Shown: positions 35,437 through 48,150, numbered from the stretch's first letter. The stretch: DNA of 64,000 nucleotides from Polytrichum commune (GCA_950295325.1 OX485805.1:39855501-39919500), one strand, 5' to 3'. Program-made: numbers and translations. Notes: generated from the letters alone by a model not told the origin.

Positions 35437-38400
35437 TCAAATTCGTCCTGCCTCAACATCATTTGGTGGCCCATTAAGCGAAGGGACTGCACGAGGACCA
35501 TGTAGACCATGGCTGAAAATTCCTTGTGGCTGATATTCATATGGATACCCAGCTGTTGGTGGTCAAATACAATTCATCAAATTAGTCCAGATTCTGTGAC
35601 AATCAAATCATTGAAGTCTACGTTGTACTTGGACAGGAATTTTATATCAACCGAAGATTCTGTGAATACCTTTCAATGTATGATCAACAGAAACTAGTTT
35701 AGCAACCAGAAAGAACTGTTACACTAGGCATCAGAATGGCGCCTTCTGTACAGAGTTTATCCCCTATGATTTTTGCATTGGTTGTTTTCCATTTGCATAC
35801 AATAGAGTTATCCTTTAACCTAATGGGACTTTTCACAGGGCGTTGGCCCCCTATGATTTGCGATTGGTTGTCTTACATTTAATATCAATAAGTTCTTTTC
35901 ACTTGTGGTACATGCATGGAGGTAGGATCGAATTTGAATAAAGAGCAACCTATTTTGGTTTATCGAGGGCAAAACTCATTTTATCACCACTTGGGATGCC
36001 AAAATGTTTTGGACCCTCAATGAACCGATGTAGAATGTTCTTCATTCAAACCTACACAATAACTCCAAGCATTCACAAAAAACTTACCGAACATGGAAGG
36101 TGTTGTATGCAAATCAACTCCCGGCCCAAAGTCATGTTGAGTTACGAGAACTTTACTATCAATAAATTTTTTCTTAAACACTTGTGGTGCATGCTTGGAG
36201 GTAGCATTCGAATTTGAATGAGAAGCAGCTTATTTCGGTTCATTGAGGGCCAAGCTCAATTTTTGCATGCTCTAAACCCTAAACCCTCAATGAACGGATG
36301 TGGAGCATTCTTCATTCCAACCTCCACATTACCTCTAAGCATGCACCAAAACCTTTATCGAACATGGAAGATGTAATATGCAAATCAACCAACTCCCAAC
36401 AAAAACACAACTTTATTACACAGAATAACCCCCGTCTTAACCCTGACATGCTCCAGGGTACCATCAAAAAAGCTATAACCATCACATCACAGGTATTGTA
36501 CTCACCCCATTCACCAAGATAAATACTTGGGTAAAACTGTCTGTAGCAAAAGTAGGCGATGAACATTCCTGCATGGCCAATGCAACAAAACGTTAGAATG
36601 ATTAACATATTACTGTGGAGAGATACTAAAAATTCTTGGCCTGGATGAAGGCACAACAAAGCACCATGTGAGAAACTCGATTGCTGTGACTTCATGTTGA
36701 GGGAACCACCCTGATGGTGGTGTATAATGTGATTATTACTGGTATATGATGCAATTTATCTCACCATGCATGTATAAATCGTATGTAGCAATCTTCTTTT
36801 GCATTACTATAATTTGGCACGTAATAGATTATATAGAAACAAATCCGGCAATAATCACAACATTGATTGGATGTCGATTCAACATTTAATTACTGTTTCT
36901 ACATTATGACTTTGACCTCAGAATGACTCACCTAATAACCCTGCAGAAATGATATCCACCCATCGATGCTGATAATCATCCACCCGAGACACAGCAATCA
37001 AAGTTGACGCCAACAAAGGCAGAAGGACAAAGAAAACTCGTGAAGAGTATCCCCTCTTGTCAAACAAACTCATTTTCCCTGCCAAGTAGAAGGACAGATA
37101 TCCAAGGCCAGCAAAACACCCTGCCATTCCACATGAAACATATCAATATTCTTGCCTACTTTGCAACATGTGATTTTTATTCCAACAAAATTTATTTCCA
37201 CTTGTGATGTAAGGTATGTGGGGATAATTCGGTTCATTTCTCATGTTCTCCAACTTCTACCAATTAGAATTACACAACTAAACATGTGTTGCATTAGCAA
37301 ATCTAGCGATGAAGCATCAACCAAAAATTGGATTAAAAACCAAACCTCCCTTAGTTTAGCTATGGTTATTGGAAGTGTATGTTTGTTGAATTCTTAACTG
37401 AATACATAGATATTCCCAATTGTGTTCACTCTTGATAAAATTTGAAGACATAGTCCAATCTCTTTTTAATCATTAGTGATAGAACTATCAAGTTGCATGA
37501 TTTTTTATCATAACTCTTATCACTGAAACCCCACCTTCAGAAATCTCAGAATTCAGATACTTACATGAGACATGACCACTGGGAAAACTCTTGTACCCAT
37601 CACGATAGGATTTTAAAGAGGTAGGGTGGCAGAGTGCTTGCCCATCAGCTGCGTAACTCTGTCAAGACATTGCAATTAAATTTCCTGAGACTTCGGACAG
37701 CTTCATGACTTTGGATTTAAAGGACACATTTTAAACAAAGGTAGTGAACACAATTTAACTTCAGAAACTGTATAGTAGTAAAACTCCGATAGAAGTCCAC
37801 TCACCGCAATTCCATCAGGGAAGCAACGATGGAAAAAATCAGGACGAGGCATGCCTACACAGTTCTTGATAGAGTCTGTAAAGAGTGCAGTCATTGTGAT
37901 AGCAGTGGCAAGGCCTGTAGAAGAAGCTAGGTGTCAGGATCTCTAAAAGACATTTTAGATTTTTAACAAACATCTTCCAAATTCATGACTAAATAGCGGT
38001 CCCTTCCTTGCAGCATTTTCATTCAAACAATTTTTACAACATCCAAAGGTTTTAAGAACCCCGCAGAACTTACCAAGAAATGCGCTGTGGAAATCACGAA
38101 CACTTCTCCTCTTCAGAAAGTAGAGGAGGAAGATGGAGAGCGGTATAAAAACAGCAATAACCTGCTCACAAATCCCACCAGAAACAACTCAACTCAGAAA
38201 AAGTCCATGTTAAAATATATAAACGTGCTCATGAAATTCTGAAACTCATGTTTAACCATCGCCCACTAGAATGTTGAGAAAAACACTAGATCTGTGGTCT
38301 GAGGGATCATAACGGTCAAGCACTTCCACTGCAGCTCCTTTAAAGGTTGAACAACCAATCCTTTAAATGAAATGCGTATGCTTACTTTTACAAAACGCAG

Positions 38401-39194
38401 ACTAAATACCAAAACTATTGCATTTTGAACTCCACTGTCATTTGATTGATATCCACCAGATCAGTTGCCAATGAAATAGAGTTTATTTCCTCGAGATCAT
38501 TTGAGATTCGGCTCAACTGGCTCCGTATATGATTTTCACAACATGGTGGAGAGAATGGTGAGAAATATCATGTCTACAGCCTCTAGAAATTCCTCTTAGT
38601 AGTCTTCTAACAAGGGAAGACCTCCACCCACTTCAAGATTCACTTCAAAAACGTGGTAGTAGTAGTTCCTTACAAAACCATTTAATTGGAGGTTGTGCCA
38701 AAAATATTGAAGAAAAATAAAACTCTTGCAGATAACTTGACCTAATAATAATCTAGAACTTGGTTCTACTTGGGAGGGAAATGAAATGAAATGAAATTAT
38801 ACCAATATGCTCCACGTGGGTACTGTTTCGCCTTTGGAAGGATACATATAGTCTTGCATCGTATTTGCATCGATGTAGCGGTGGAATGGTGGGATGACAA
38901 CGTACACAATGATCTCCAGGATAATCATTACTCCAATCCATAGCCAATCCCTCAAATGATGCTTTAATAAAGCTCCCAGAGTGACTTTGCCCATAGTGCT
39001 TGGTTGGTCCACGGGTCCCCTCGACACAGGATGCTCCCACCCACTGTCCGCATTCCTTGCTGTAATTGTTTTTTAAACAAAAAACATAACCCATCCTTCA
39101 GCACAAATTCATACAAAATCCTTAACCTTGGCAAATAATAAAATAAAACTAATGAAACAAATCACAGAAGCATGAGGCACATACCGTAACTCAT
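35437..39194 (-). CDS. Lipid phosphate phosphatase (PAP2 family, LPP type), 8 exons, 308 aa
   Basis: Integral membrane enzyme that removes phosphate from phosphatidic acid and related lipids, giving diacylglycerol, without needing magnesium. Proposed exons, minus strand: 39194-39185, 39059-38803, 38161-38074, 37914-37805, 37658-37565, 37120-36932, 36568-36506, 35552-35437. All junctions are GT-AG and the 927 bases stay in frame. The three catalytic signatures are complete: KX6RP (K135 to P143, KNCVGMPRP), PSGH (181-184) and SRX5H (S231 to H238, SRVDDYQH). Hydrophobic segments start near 43, 90, 119, 190 and 215 and in exon 7, fitting a six-span topology. The first exon gives only four codons; if it is wrong, Met26 (ATG at 38994) gives 283 aa. 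The last exon encodes a Pro/Gly-rich cytosolic-type tail ending GRI. Introns carry MITE remnants. Identification firm; first and last exons moderately sure. Confidence 0.92.
35905..36085. repeat. Hairpin (foldback) repeat in a lipid phosphatase intron, unit 1
   Basis: Left arm 'ggtacatgcatggaggta...ttatcgaggg' is complementary to right arm 'ccctcaatgaacc...aactccaagcattcac' after allowing mismatches. It is a tandem relative of the unit at 36180-36350. It lies in the intron between exons 8 and 7 of the minus-strand phosphatase. Confidence 0.5.
36180..36350. repeat. Hairpin (foldback) repeat in a lipid phosphatase intron, unit 2
   Basis: Better preserved: left arm starts 'ggtgcatgcttggaggta' and includes 'ggttcattgaggg'; right arm has 'ccctcaatgaacgga' and ends 'tacctctaagcatgcacc'. 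The predicted stem is some 65-70 bp with bulges. Both units are followed by a shared 'accgaacatggaag' / 'atcgaacatggaag' and 'tatgcaaatcaac', so the duplication runs past the hairpins to about 36410. Confidence 0.6.
37208..37490. mobile_element. Stowaway-like MITE fragment in a lipid phosphatase intron
   Basis: Lies in the intron between exons 6 and 5 of the phosphatase. Starts 'aaggtatgtgggga', contains 'atgtgttgcattagcaa', 'aacctcccttagtttag', 'attggaagtgtatg' and 'catagtccaatctc', in the same order as 3510-3770. Confidence 0.5.
38774..38797. repeat. GAAAT pentamer array in phosphatase intron 2
   Basis: Three to four GAAAT units, starting 6 bp inside the intron after exon 2 (donor at 38802-38801). 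On the minus strand this reads CATTT repeats, the same unit seen at the 3' end of the LINE copy at 49890. Confidence 0.7.
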
Positions 39195-39919
39195 GGTGAC
39201 ACCTTTAAGTGCACGCAATCAACAAGTGGTTTGTTTCAGCGAGGGGAGCTACACCACCAACCTGCTACCAAAGTCATATTAACCCACTTTTATTACAATT
39301 CTAATTGAACACCTGTATTGAAGCTCTATGCCAGCGATATATAAAGGGGAAAACAGATGCCACCCAATATTTGCCTGGGAAAGGGTAGGGTTAGGCTTGT
39401 AAAAGTTTGCTGTTTGCAAACAGAAACTTAGGTCACAGTTACGACATGCAGCTTTTGAAGGCACAGGGTACTAATTGAGAAGCTTTTACATTATTTTTGT
39501 GACAGAACTCGGTACCAAGTATTTATTAGTATCGATGAGTAGAACATAAACCATTGTTTCCATTTTTAAGGCTCATCTTCAAGCTCCAATGATCTCTCAA
39601 ACCTAAGTGGAAAACCAAGCCCTAAACTTATCAAGGGTAAACAGTGTATTTCTGCTGCATGTTACTGGGTAGCTCACCGACACCCGACCCATGTTGCCGA
39701 CTGAAGTTTAAACACCTGATGGGATACAAACAAGCACATTGTACAAAGAAAACCTTGGATACAGTCTGCCTAAGTCACCGAAGAGAACAAGAAGCTCAAG
39801 AGCTCCGCAACCGATGTAGGTAGGTAGAGATCAACCAATAAAACGAAAACATCGTCACAACCAACCTAAAGGATCAAAGAGTTAGCCCATCTTTTACGGA
39901 TCTCACTCCGCTACAAAAA

Positions 39920-40620
39920 GAGAGTTCTCAGCTCTCATCGCCGTTGCCAACATCGAAGAAGATAAAGTCACGTCGGTTAACCCAAAACATCCACCACTTA
40001 TCACTCACCTAGCTTCTGATATCAGAACTCTCTCTATCTCCAAGAACTTGCAAACTTGCAAGAATTCACTCACCGAGCTCCAGCTTTCCACTGATGCTGG
40101 ACTTAAGTAGTGCAGAACAGAAAAGAAAACACCGACATTCCAAAACACCTCACAAATGAATCACAAAAGCCTCCCCCCACACCCCCCCCCCCCCACCTCA
40201 GATTCCCAAGCCTCAAAATCATCGGAGGTGGAGTCTCGGCAAAAACTGCCACCTCTGGCATCACAACCCATTACCGGCTGCTCTCAAGAAACTTTCCCAA
40301 GAAACTTGCTTCACAAGCCCTTATCGCTATTGCCGTCATCGAAGAAGACAAAGTCCACGTCGGGTTGAGCCAAAAAACATCCACCACCAATCACTCACTG
40401 AAGAAAACACCCTCACACAACTCAATCTCCTCGGTCCGCCAACAAGTGGCAAAATCACTCACCGAGCTGCAGTTTCCCAGCAACTCCAAAACACCTCACA
40501 AATCACCACCGAAACCAACCCAAAACCCCGCTCCAACACTCGAATTCCTCCGTGACCGAAATCTGCCATCGTTGCCAACAAACACTGCCACCTTTGGCGA
40601 CCCAAAAAACAAACCACGAT
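39920..40620. repeat. Diverged tandem duplication (~350-bp unit) upstream of the lipid phosphatase gene
   Basis: Two units (about 39925-40310 and 40311-40620) repeat the same ordered blocks: 'ctcatcgccgttgcc' / 'cttatcgctattgcc', 'catcgaagaaga.aaagt', 'catccaccac', 'tcactcaccgagct.cag', 'ccaaaacacctcacaaat', 'actgccacctctggc'. A plus-strand frame (40110-40700, 196 codons, Pro/Ser/Thr-rich) crosses the second unit but resembles no known protein. The matching frame in the first unit is closed by a stop, so the frame is probably incidental. It may be part of a transcribed leader of the minus-strand phosphatase. Confidence 0.6.
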
Positions 40621-40639
40621 GGTTTCGGACTCACCAGCT

Positions 40640-41270
40640 TGCGGGCGGAGATTTGCGAGCGATGCTGACTGACCTTCTGAGGAACCAATTGTCGGAATGA
40701 AATACTGCCGTCAAGCAGATGGCCCTCCCTGTCTGGGGCGCTGTGGCGAATGAAGTTCCCAACCCCAGGCTCCACCTGGAAACGGCGATCGTGCAGTACG
40801 GACCCCTCCACCAGGTCCTTCTGGGGAACTCTGGGAACACCATGACAACTCCTAGAAACCCACTATAGCGCACGCGAGAACATCATCATCGTCTGAGAAC
40901 TCGTTTGGGAACGCTCTGCAGCAGGGAACTTTGGGAGCGTGTTGGGAACTTCGTCGGGAGTTGGGGACGGAAAGGGAACGTGCGTTCTTTGACGGAGTGT
41001 GCCGTTGAAGGGATCTGACGCCCTGGTCCACTTGGCCGGAGTTGCTTGGAATGCGGGTGACGTGACACGTACTGCACGCGTGGCAAGTCGGCCGGGGGAC
41101 GAGGGAGGGGAGGTGGTACCCGGGGACACAGATACCCGTTTTCCCGGGCATGTAGATACCCTGTCGGCGGTGTCAGTGTGGGGTCGGAATGAGTGATGAG
41201 GTGGCGTGGACATTGTGATGAGCTGGACTGGGTTTTAACTGTAGGAGCTAGGACGGGTGGCTGCATGCTA
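40640..41270 (-). promoter_or_regulatory. GC/CpG-rich segment, possible promoter of the lipid phosphatase gene
   Basis: This ~600-bp stretch is visibly richer in GC and CpG than its surroundings and lies about 1.5-2 kb upstream of the phosphatase start. It has overlapping open frames on both strands, as GC-rich DNA does, but none looks like a protein family. A promoter or first noncoding exon is the simplest reading; this is inference. Confidence 0.3.
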
Positions 41271-41287
41271 TTGGTGGCAGCCGTGTG

Positions 41288-41355
41288 CCAATTCTATTCT
41301 AATCTATCCTATTCTATCCTATTCTATTCTATTTCACCACATTCTATTATTCTAA
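41288..41355. repeat. TATTC-type pentanucleotide repeat
   Basis: Irregular tandem TTCTA/TCCTA pentamers next to the GC-rich region upstream of the lipid phosphatase gene. Confidence 0.8.
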
Positions 41356-42839
41356 TTTGCTTGCGTGACGACTTGTCAGACCTTTGCCTTCTTTATAAAT
41401 GTCAACATTGGCTGTGAGGGGCTGATCACACTGGCCAGCAGTGTTCCAGATTGAAGCCCTCATATGAGTTTCATTTTGAAGGGTTCTCAAATTTCAGCAC
41501 TGCAACTAAAGGGCTAGTTCAAATCTAAGGCGTCAATCCAAGAATATAAAAATGAAATACAAAACTCATATTAAACTTGTGCATGAATTACATGGTACAT
41601 GTTTTCAATACAGTGTGAAGAACTAAGAATCAAGCATTTAACTCTACTTCTTGTAGTGATAATGCCCTATGCTTGTTGGTTCTTGTGGCAGGCAGATTAT
41701 ATTGAGGACTTCAAGTGACGTCTTCATTTTGAGTGTGGGGTTGCGATATGAAGGGTTGTTTTGAGAGAGGTATATTTTGAAGGGCCAAATCGCGTTTGAA
41801 GGGCATTGAAGACTTCAATCTTGAACACCGCCGACCAGTTTAGACACCATCCATCGGCATCTCCAGCTATAATAGTGTGAAAAGTGGTGGGCCAACATCT
41901 ATTTCTCAACAAAATCCCCAACAATTTCACGGCTGGAACTGGATGGAAACTTTGGTGTGATCAGGGCATGAGTAGTGAACCTGGAGAAACTCGAGTTATC
42001 GTAACTCGGTCACTATCTTACCTCTTTATCGTCACTTGGTTATTCATTGAAATGCTTTGGCTATTCCTTGTAATCTTTTGACTCAAACGCAAGTTTTTTT
42101 TCTAGAATATGGTTCGGTTGATTTCTTAGAGTTTTGTTTTTGAATCGGTAAGTTGGGAAAATGAGCCAGTTGATCCTAAATCAGTAGTCGGTTCTCCCCG
42201 TTGATTGGTTGTGAGGAGGAGCCATGCTAATTTCAAGAATTTCTATGTATTGTATTAAGACATTCCATTAGTATAGCAGTGTATTCTCGTGATAACATTA
42301 ATAAGTTAAACCTAAGTGTATCGTCTTGTACCAATATCAACATGACCTTTAATTTTTTCTCTTTCATTAAGTAACATTACCCAAGTCCCCCCTCCCTCCC
42401 AACTTTGACTTTACGTAATACATCTTGTAAGTGCTAAAGCATGCTAGTTTTGTAGGCATGGGCCCATTCACACTAACTCTTACTCAATTTAAGTTTTTCT
42501 TTGGCCATGGGATTTAAATCAAAAAAAGATTATTCCATATCCTATATGGATGGCATTTAGTCAAGTTCATGTCACATCACTCCTAAACTAGACTTCCCTT
42601 GTCCAACCTCTCGATATGAATAACCTATGAGGTTATTTGCAAAGCTTGCTCCACCCTAAACTTTTTCGAGTTTGTCAGTAGATCATGTGAGTTTAGTGGT
42701 TGGATTTTACCTCAAGAGTGGTTATATAAGAAGTAGCAACATGTGACGGAACATGCTCTTGTGGTTTAATTTGAATGCCATGAATTGAACTCACTCTTTC
42801 ATGAAAATCATAGGATTTTTGGATATGACTTCTTTCAAC
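41356..42839. other. Intergenic, nothing recognised
   Basis: Between the GC-rich region and the AT-rich block. No gene, RNA or complete mobile element could be supported. Confidence 0.3.
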
Positions 42840-42870
<31 letters not shown>

Positions 42871-42876
42871 CACACT
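42840..42876. repeat. Compound microsatellite (TA)n(CA)n
   Basis: About ten TA units followed by eight CA-type units, at the left edge of the AT-rich block. Confidence 0.9.
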
Positions 42877-42959
42877 AACATCGATTTTTTATTACCACAT
42901 CTACCATATTCTATGCAGTGGATAGAGGAATGCTCCTTTGAATATATATAAAAATTGGT

Positions 42960-45900
42960 AAGATTATTCAATCGAGGTAGATAATTTTCGGGGAGTGATA
43001 TATTAGAATTATAAACATTAATTAGGATACCAAAAAATAAAAATAAAACTTCAATAGTTTATGCATTCCGATAAATTTTATAATATGATAAATTTCATAT
43101 TGTGTTAAATTCCTAAATTTATACATTATTTGTTCTAAAAAATAATCTGGTGGCCAATCAAAGTCTACAGTTATAACCACTTGTAAGCTTTCAATGGCTT
43201 TTATAGAAATTGGTTATATAATTAGATTTCGATGAAGTATCTATAGTGTGTCATAAAAAGAAATTATAATTCTTGAGGCTTATCTATGGTGTGGAATAGA
43301 ATAAGTTTATGTTCTTTACAACTTACATATTTTGATGGTGACATTAAGAATTTAATGCATGATTTCTACATTCAACATTGTTAAAGAATTAAATAATATT
43401 ATAAAATTATTTCTACGTATGTTGAGAAGGGTAATTTTAATTGTTAGAAAGTGTGATATGGTTATGTTATCATTGCAATTCTTGAAATATTTGCTTACCA
43501 AAAAATAAATATGTGAAAGGATACAAAACATTGTATGTGTAGCAGTTCGAAAAAACTAGGAACATTCGAATAAGAAAATCAACCAAAATTCTAGATATTG
43601 AAGATGTGCCTATATTAATCACATTTAAACTATCTTCATAAATCATAATTATTATTTATGTTACTTCATGAGAAGATTACAATTAGGGCGGTGATGTAAT
43701 ATCTCATTCAAAATATCATTGAATATAATAAATTTAATGATAAAGTCAAAACTGAAGAGCATAAATTTTTTGTACGATTTTATAATAAAATCAGAGGTGG
43801 TCAAGTTTTGGAATAGCAAACATGTACATACTATGAGAATGATATAAATTACGAGACATTAAAAAGAAAAAAAATAATGCCAAAAAAAATCATTATGTTT
43901 CTCAAGATATTTACTAAGAGCAAGTGTATTCATTTGAATCTAAACCTTCCAAATTTTTCAAAGATGTTGTGCATATGATTCTTTAAAATCATTATATATA
44001 TTTTAGTTATTAATATATATATACCAATTTTAATAAAAATAAAAAATAAATTTTATTTATTTATTTACACTTAAAATTAGGACCATTATAAAAAAAATAC
44101 AATTACATCATATCTTGTGCATATAACCATAATTCATGAAGTAAAAAATTGAATATGTTTTGGAATTCATAATTATGAAACTCATGTAAAGGAATTTTTT
44201 TAATCAAGTGAATTCTCAAACTAAGTTCTTTAGATTTTTTTTGAAAAAAAAGATCAATATACTAAGCAAAAAAATTGGCTCTATGCATTTATTTTGGATT
44301 TTTAAAATTAGAATAATACGTCGGCGATAAAATTTATAAATACAATGAATAAAATATTCAAAAATAAAATTGTAAGGTGTTTAAAGCACAAAAACCAAAA
44401 GTGTGCACACATTGGATCAACAATTATATTATTATTTCTGATTCCTTCATACTCACATAACTCCCAATGTGCGAAAGTCTCTAGCAAGACAGTTCGTAAC
44501 TACCTATTCAAAAAGTTCTTGGAAGTTTGTTACTGAGAGTTACAAAGTTCAAGAACTTATAATAACAACAAAATGAGCAACTTAAGCATTGATGATTTCA
44601 AAGTGTAGATCTAAGTCTAGTATATGGACAGACTTCACTTGAAATGTGACTACAAACTTGACTTAATACAAGGCTTGTTTGAGTTGAGTGTTTATTTGTC
44701 AAATTTTTTAACTGTGTGCAACAATGTATGTAGAGATGATATATGTTACCTACCTCTAAGGAAGTGGTAAAGCCTGAGGACATCGATAACAAGTAAGAGG
44801 TCTGCTAACACCTGATGTACGCTCTACTAACATACTTTGTGGTATTCTTGGGGAGCATGGGCATAAGTGAGGACCTCTTCTACAAGTGTTGTACGCCTTC
44901 CGAAGAATTGTCCACTCATTTCAATTTTTGAAGACAATACTCTTTGAATCTGGAATATTGACTATGAGTTTATCTTTCTTGCTAAACACTTTGAACTCTC
45001 TACATTTTGATTGACACTAGAACTTGATTTTACAAAAATCCGGTTGAAAAGAAAGTCAGGAAATAAGATAGATTTTGTTGAATAAAATGACTAATAAGTT
45101 GTTGAGATATATAGGAATAATATCATACATATATTTGGGTGTTGTGCGGATAAAGACTAACTCACTGTGAATAAACTGACTATTGAGTCACTGAATAAGA
45201 TAAGTACTAGTACCCCACACAATGCGGATGGCTAGACAAGTGTAGGTTACACAGACGAGTTTATAAGTTGAAGTAGTTAAAACGAACTTATAAGTTGAAG
45301 TAGCTAAGATTGTTGGTGAGAGAATAAGGACTGTATGACTTGGTCGGAAATAACAAACTCTTCACATGTTTCTACAAAAGACCGGATGATGAATCCTGGT
45401 TCTTATGAACATAAAAAAAAAACCCCGACAATGAGAGAAGTCTATACCATAAGTTGTAATCAAATGCTTTCATAATCAAATAGATGATTACAATTAGTGA
45501 CAACACGAAGATATTACACTAAATTCTTACTTCAGGAGATGGAAGAACACGTTGAAGTATGAATAATGATTTATCACTTGATTATCTAGACCCTTCTATG
45601 TAAGAGTTGTATGCTGTCATTACGTAACATAACTTTAAAATAGCAATGACATATCCTATCATGACAAGAGGTTTATCAAGACAAGATTAGTCAACTCTCT
45701 TTCTATAAAGAATGAAGGTATAATTTGTGATAGCAATAAGAAACTTGATGAAAACTTTCAAGAAATGAGATAAAAACAATTTTGATTTTTTTAAATGTAA
45801 TAAAATCCATCTAAATTATTAAATTATTCTTTTTTTATCAAAATAAAAAAATCATAAGAATGTATAGATTTATGATTTTGGAATAATTTGTACTATTGAG

Positions 45901-47680
45901 TCCATATGTATGCAATATTTAGCAATATAACAACGTTGATAGTTTGTTCTTGCAAGAAACAATAATTTTAAAAATTAAAGAGAAGAAATATATAGTATAA
46001 TCTTGATATGCTATACCAAATATTTTAGTATCCATAAAATATATCTTATTAAATATTAAATATATGCATATATTTAAATCATGATTGAAAAACATGTATC
46101 CTATTCTAATGTTGTTTATTGAGACTTTTGAAGTAAATTAGAACTCTCATTGTTTGGCACTCATATTCCTGATCAAAAAACTTGATTTGAGATGGACTTA
46201 TGTTTTACCAATGAAAAAATTTGTGTGTGGAAATCAAATGAATTCTTTCTTAAATAATCATTCATGAAGAGCTCACAAGTTGGTGATCTGATACTAGTAT
46301 TCCATTGAGATCTTATATGTTGGTCCACCATGGCTGCTACGTGTATTGTGATCTTGCTCCAACAAGGTTACATGCGATTATTTTGTTTAAGGTCCCATTT
46401 TACATAGGATTTTAAATATAGAGTGTTATTATAAGACAATTTTGTTTTTTATTCTTCAAATTAATGTATCTTAAATTGTTTTGAATGGTAGTACATGTTA
46501 AATTTTACTTGTATTTATATGAGGAATGTTAATTTTGTTTCTAAATACAAGGGGACTATTGAAACATAAGCTTCATATGGTCACAATTTTTTTACATTAT
46601 ATATATTTCAAATAAAAATATTTAATCTTAATAAAAATATTAATACTTAATAATATTATATTATGTGAGATCCATTTAAAAAAATGATTGACATTGTATA
46701 GAAAATAATAATTTTATTAATATTTGCATAATAGATGAATATAAATAACATTACCTCTTGGTTTTTGTAACATTTGTTGTCATATGTCATCTTCACGAGA
46801 CTATCTATTGAAGATTTTATTTATTTATGTCAACCTTGACAAACCGACTTATTATGTATTTATGTGATCTATTCATTAACATTATTTTGAAAAATATATA
46901 TTACTTTAATAACTTTTAACAAAATTAGCTTTTTAATTCAAATGAACTAACTATTTGTTTCATGTAGTGAAATTCTATGTACCTATACCTTTAGAATTAG
47001 AGAAGTTATCATTAATATTTAAAACTATCATATAAGCAAAAGTTTTAAAAAATTTCGTAGAAGATAATACTAAAAAGGTGACATGTTATCTACAATCTAA
47101 TTGAGAATTACGTGACTATAAAGAACAAGGTTTAAAATATTACCATATTACAACATTAACAACAACAAAAATTGAGGAGCTCTAGTAATTAAAATAATGC
47201 AATAATAAAAGATACATTAAGTTGTTCACTAGATCTTTTCAAGGAGAATGGGATTAAAGAACACTACGACAACATCCATATGATATATTGCCTATCCAAT
47301 TTGTGTATCAAATATAATTACATATATTTAATAAATTTTTAATGTACAGTTGGAACAAATGCTTATTGTAAGGTCACACTATGGACATGTTGAAATCCTC
47401 TAGGTATAAGATACGGTTTGTAATGTTTTATTTGTTCGTTGTTTCCATATTTTATTTCATAAATTCATCTTGCATACATAAATTGGGTCAAATTAAAAAA
47501 TCTCGTTTGAGTTAAACTCCACCATCACACCATTTTGTGTCTTTAGTCAACTTAACAAACTACATGAATGTGACCCACTATATTTTGCCAATGTCAAGTG
47601 TTAGTCATTAATGCACACGAAAAAAAGAGTTGATTGTACTTGGTTTTAGTATAGTTAAACCTTCTTATTAGTCTCTACCA
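42960..47680. other. Very AT-rich block without recognisable genes
   Basis: About 4.7 kb of conspicuously AT-rich sequence with hardly any open frames. It has a short tandem repeat near 45255-45309 ('acttataagttgaagtag' twice). At about 42990 'ttttcggggagtgatatattag' resembles a polypurine tract followed by a TG start, as at a retrotransposon LTR edge, but no matching second LTR was found. Best read as old decayed transposon DNA. Confidence 0.45.
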
Positions 47681-47689
47681 TTGTTTTAA

Positions 47690-48150
47690 TCAACTTATAT
47701 CCCATTCCACTTGCATGTGAAGTATCGCGTATATCGTGTTGTAGGGTTTGAGAGCTAGATCATTTACATTGGGAGGAGCTTCGTCAACATTCATTCAACG
47801 CATAATGAAAATATCTTCATCTTTGTACCTCAAATCCTCCAATAAATTCTCATGATCATCAATGTGTATGAACCTTGTTCCCTAGTCATGATAAAATTAG
47901 AATTGTCTCAAAATTGTGACGTTGTGAAAGGATCCAGGTTAACCTAGATCAGGGCATATGAATAAAGCCTTATGACTAACAATCACAGTGTTGTTCATGC
48001 AATAAAGTTTCTATCTTTCGTTAAACCACTTTGAATGTAGTGCATGCTTCCACATCCTTATGTCCACCAATGTGCCGTCTATGAGGTCAATAGAACCCAG
48101 AAAATTTCAGTTAAGTGAACCGAAATTGCATTTTTTGATTCCACATTTGG
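47690..48150 (-). pseudogene. Decayed PIF/Harbinger (HARBI1-type, DDE) transposase
   Basis: Minus-strand translation gives recognisable Harbinger catalytic-core text: GSIDLIDGTLVDIRMW, then HSKWFNER, a TAG stop, KLYCMNNTVIVSHKALFIC, PGSFHNV, DIFIMR and finally MQVEWDIS near the usual VEWGIG box. In-frame stops and shifts show it is dead. It lies inside AT-rich DNA that has lost most other coding signal. It could be a fossil of the kind of source that mobilised the Harbinger-type MITEs at 9750-11144, but no shared ends were found. Confidence 0.65.

Noticed and set aside
36312-36505. Read-through of phosphatase exon 7 to the stop at 36312 as the true C-terminus
   Set aside because: A strong GTGAGT donor at 36505 and a matching acceptor at 35553 give an in-frame final exon, and the read-through crosses the hairpin repeat.
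40110-40700. 196-codon plus-strand frame as a protein-coding gene
   Set aside because: Low-complexity Pro/Ser/Thr composition, no family resemblance, and the homologous tandem unit does not keep the frame open. Kept only as a finding about the duplication.
40852-41266. Three overlapping minus-strand frames of about 100-126 codons
   Set aside because: All three frames are open because the DNA is GC-rich; none resembles a protein.
42985-43020. Polypurine tract plus LTR start of a Copia-type retrotransposon
   Set aside because: The local sequence fits, but no second LTR, primer-binding site or pol motif was found nearby.
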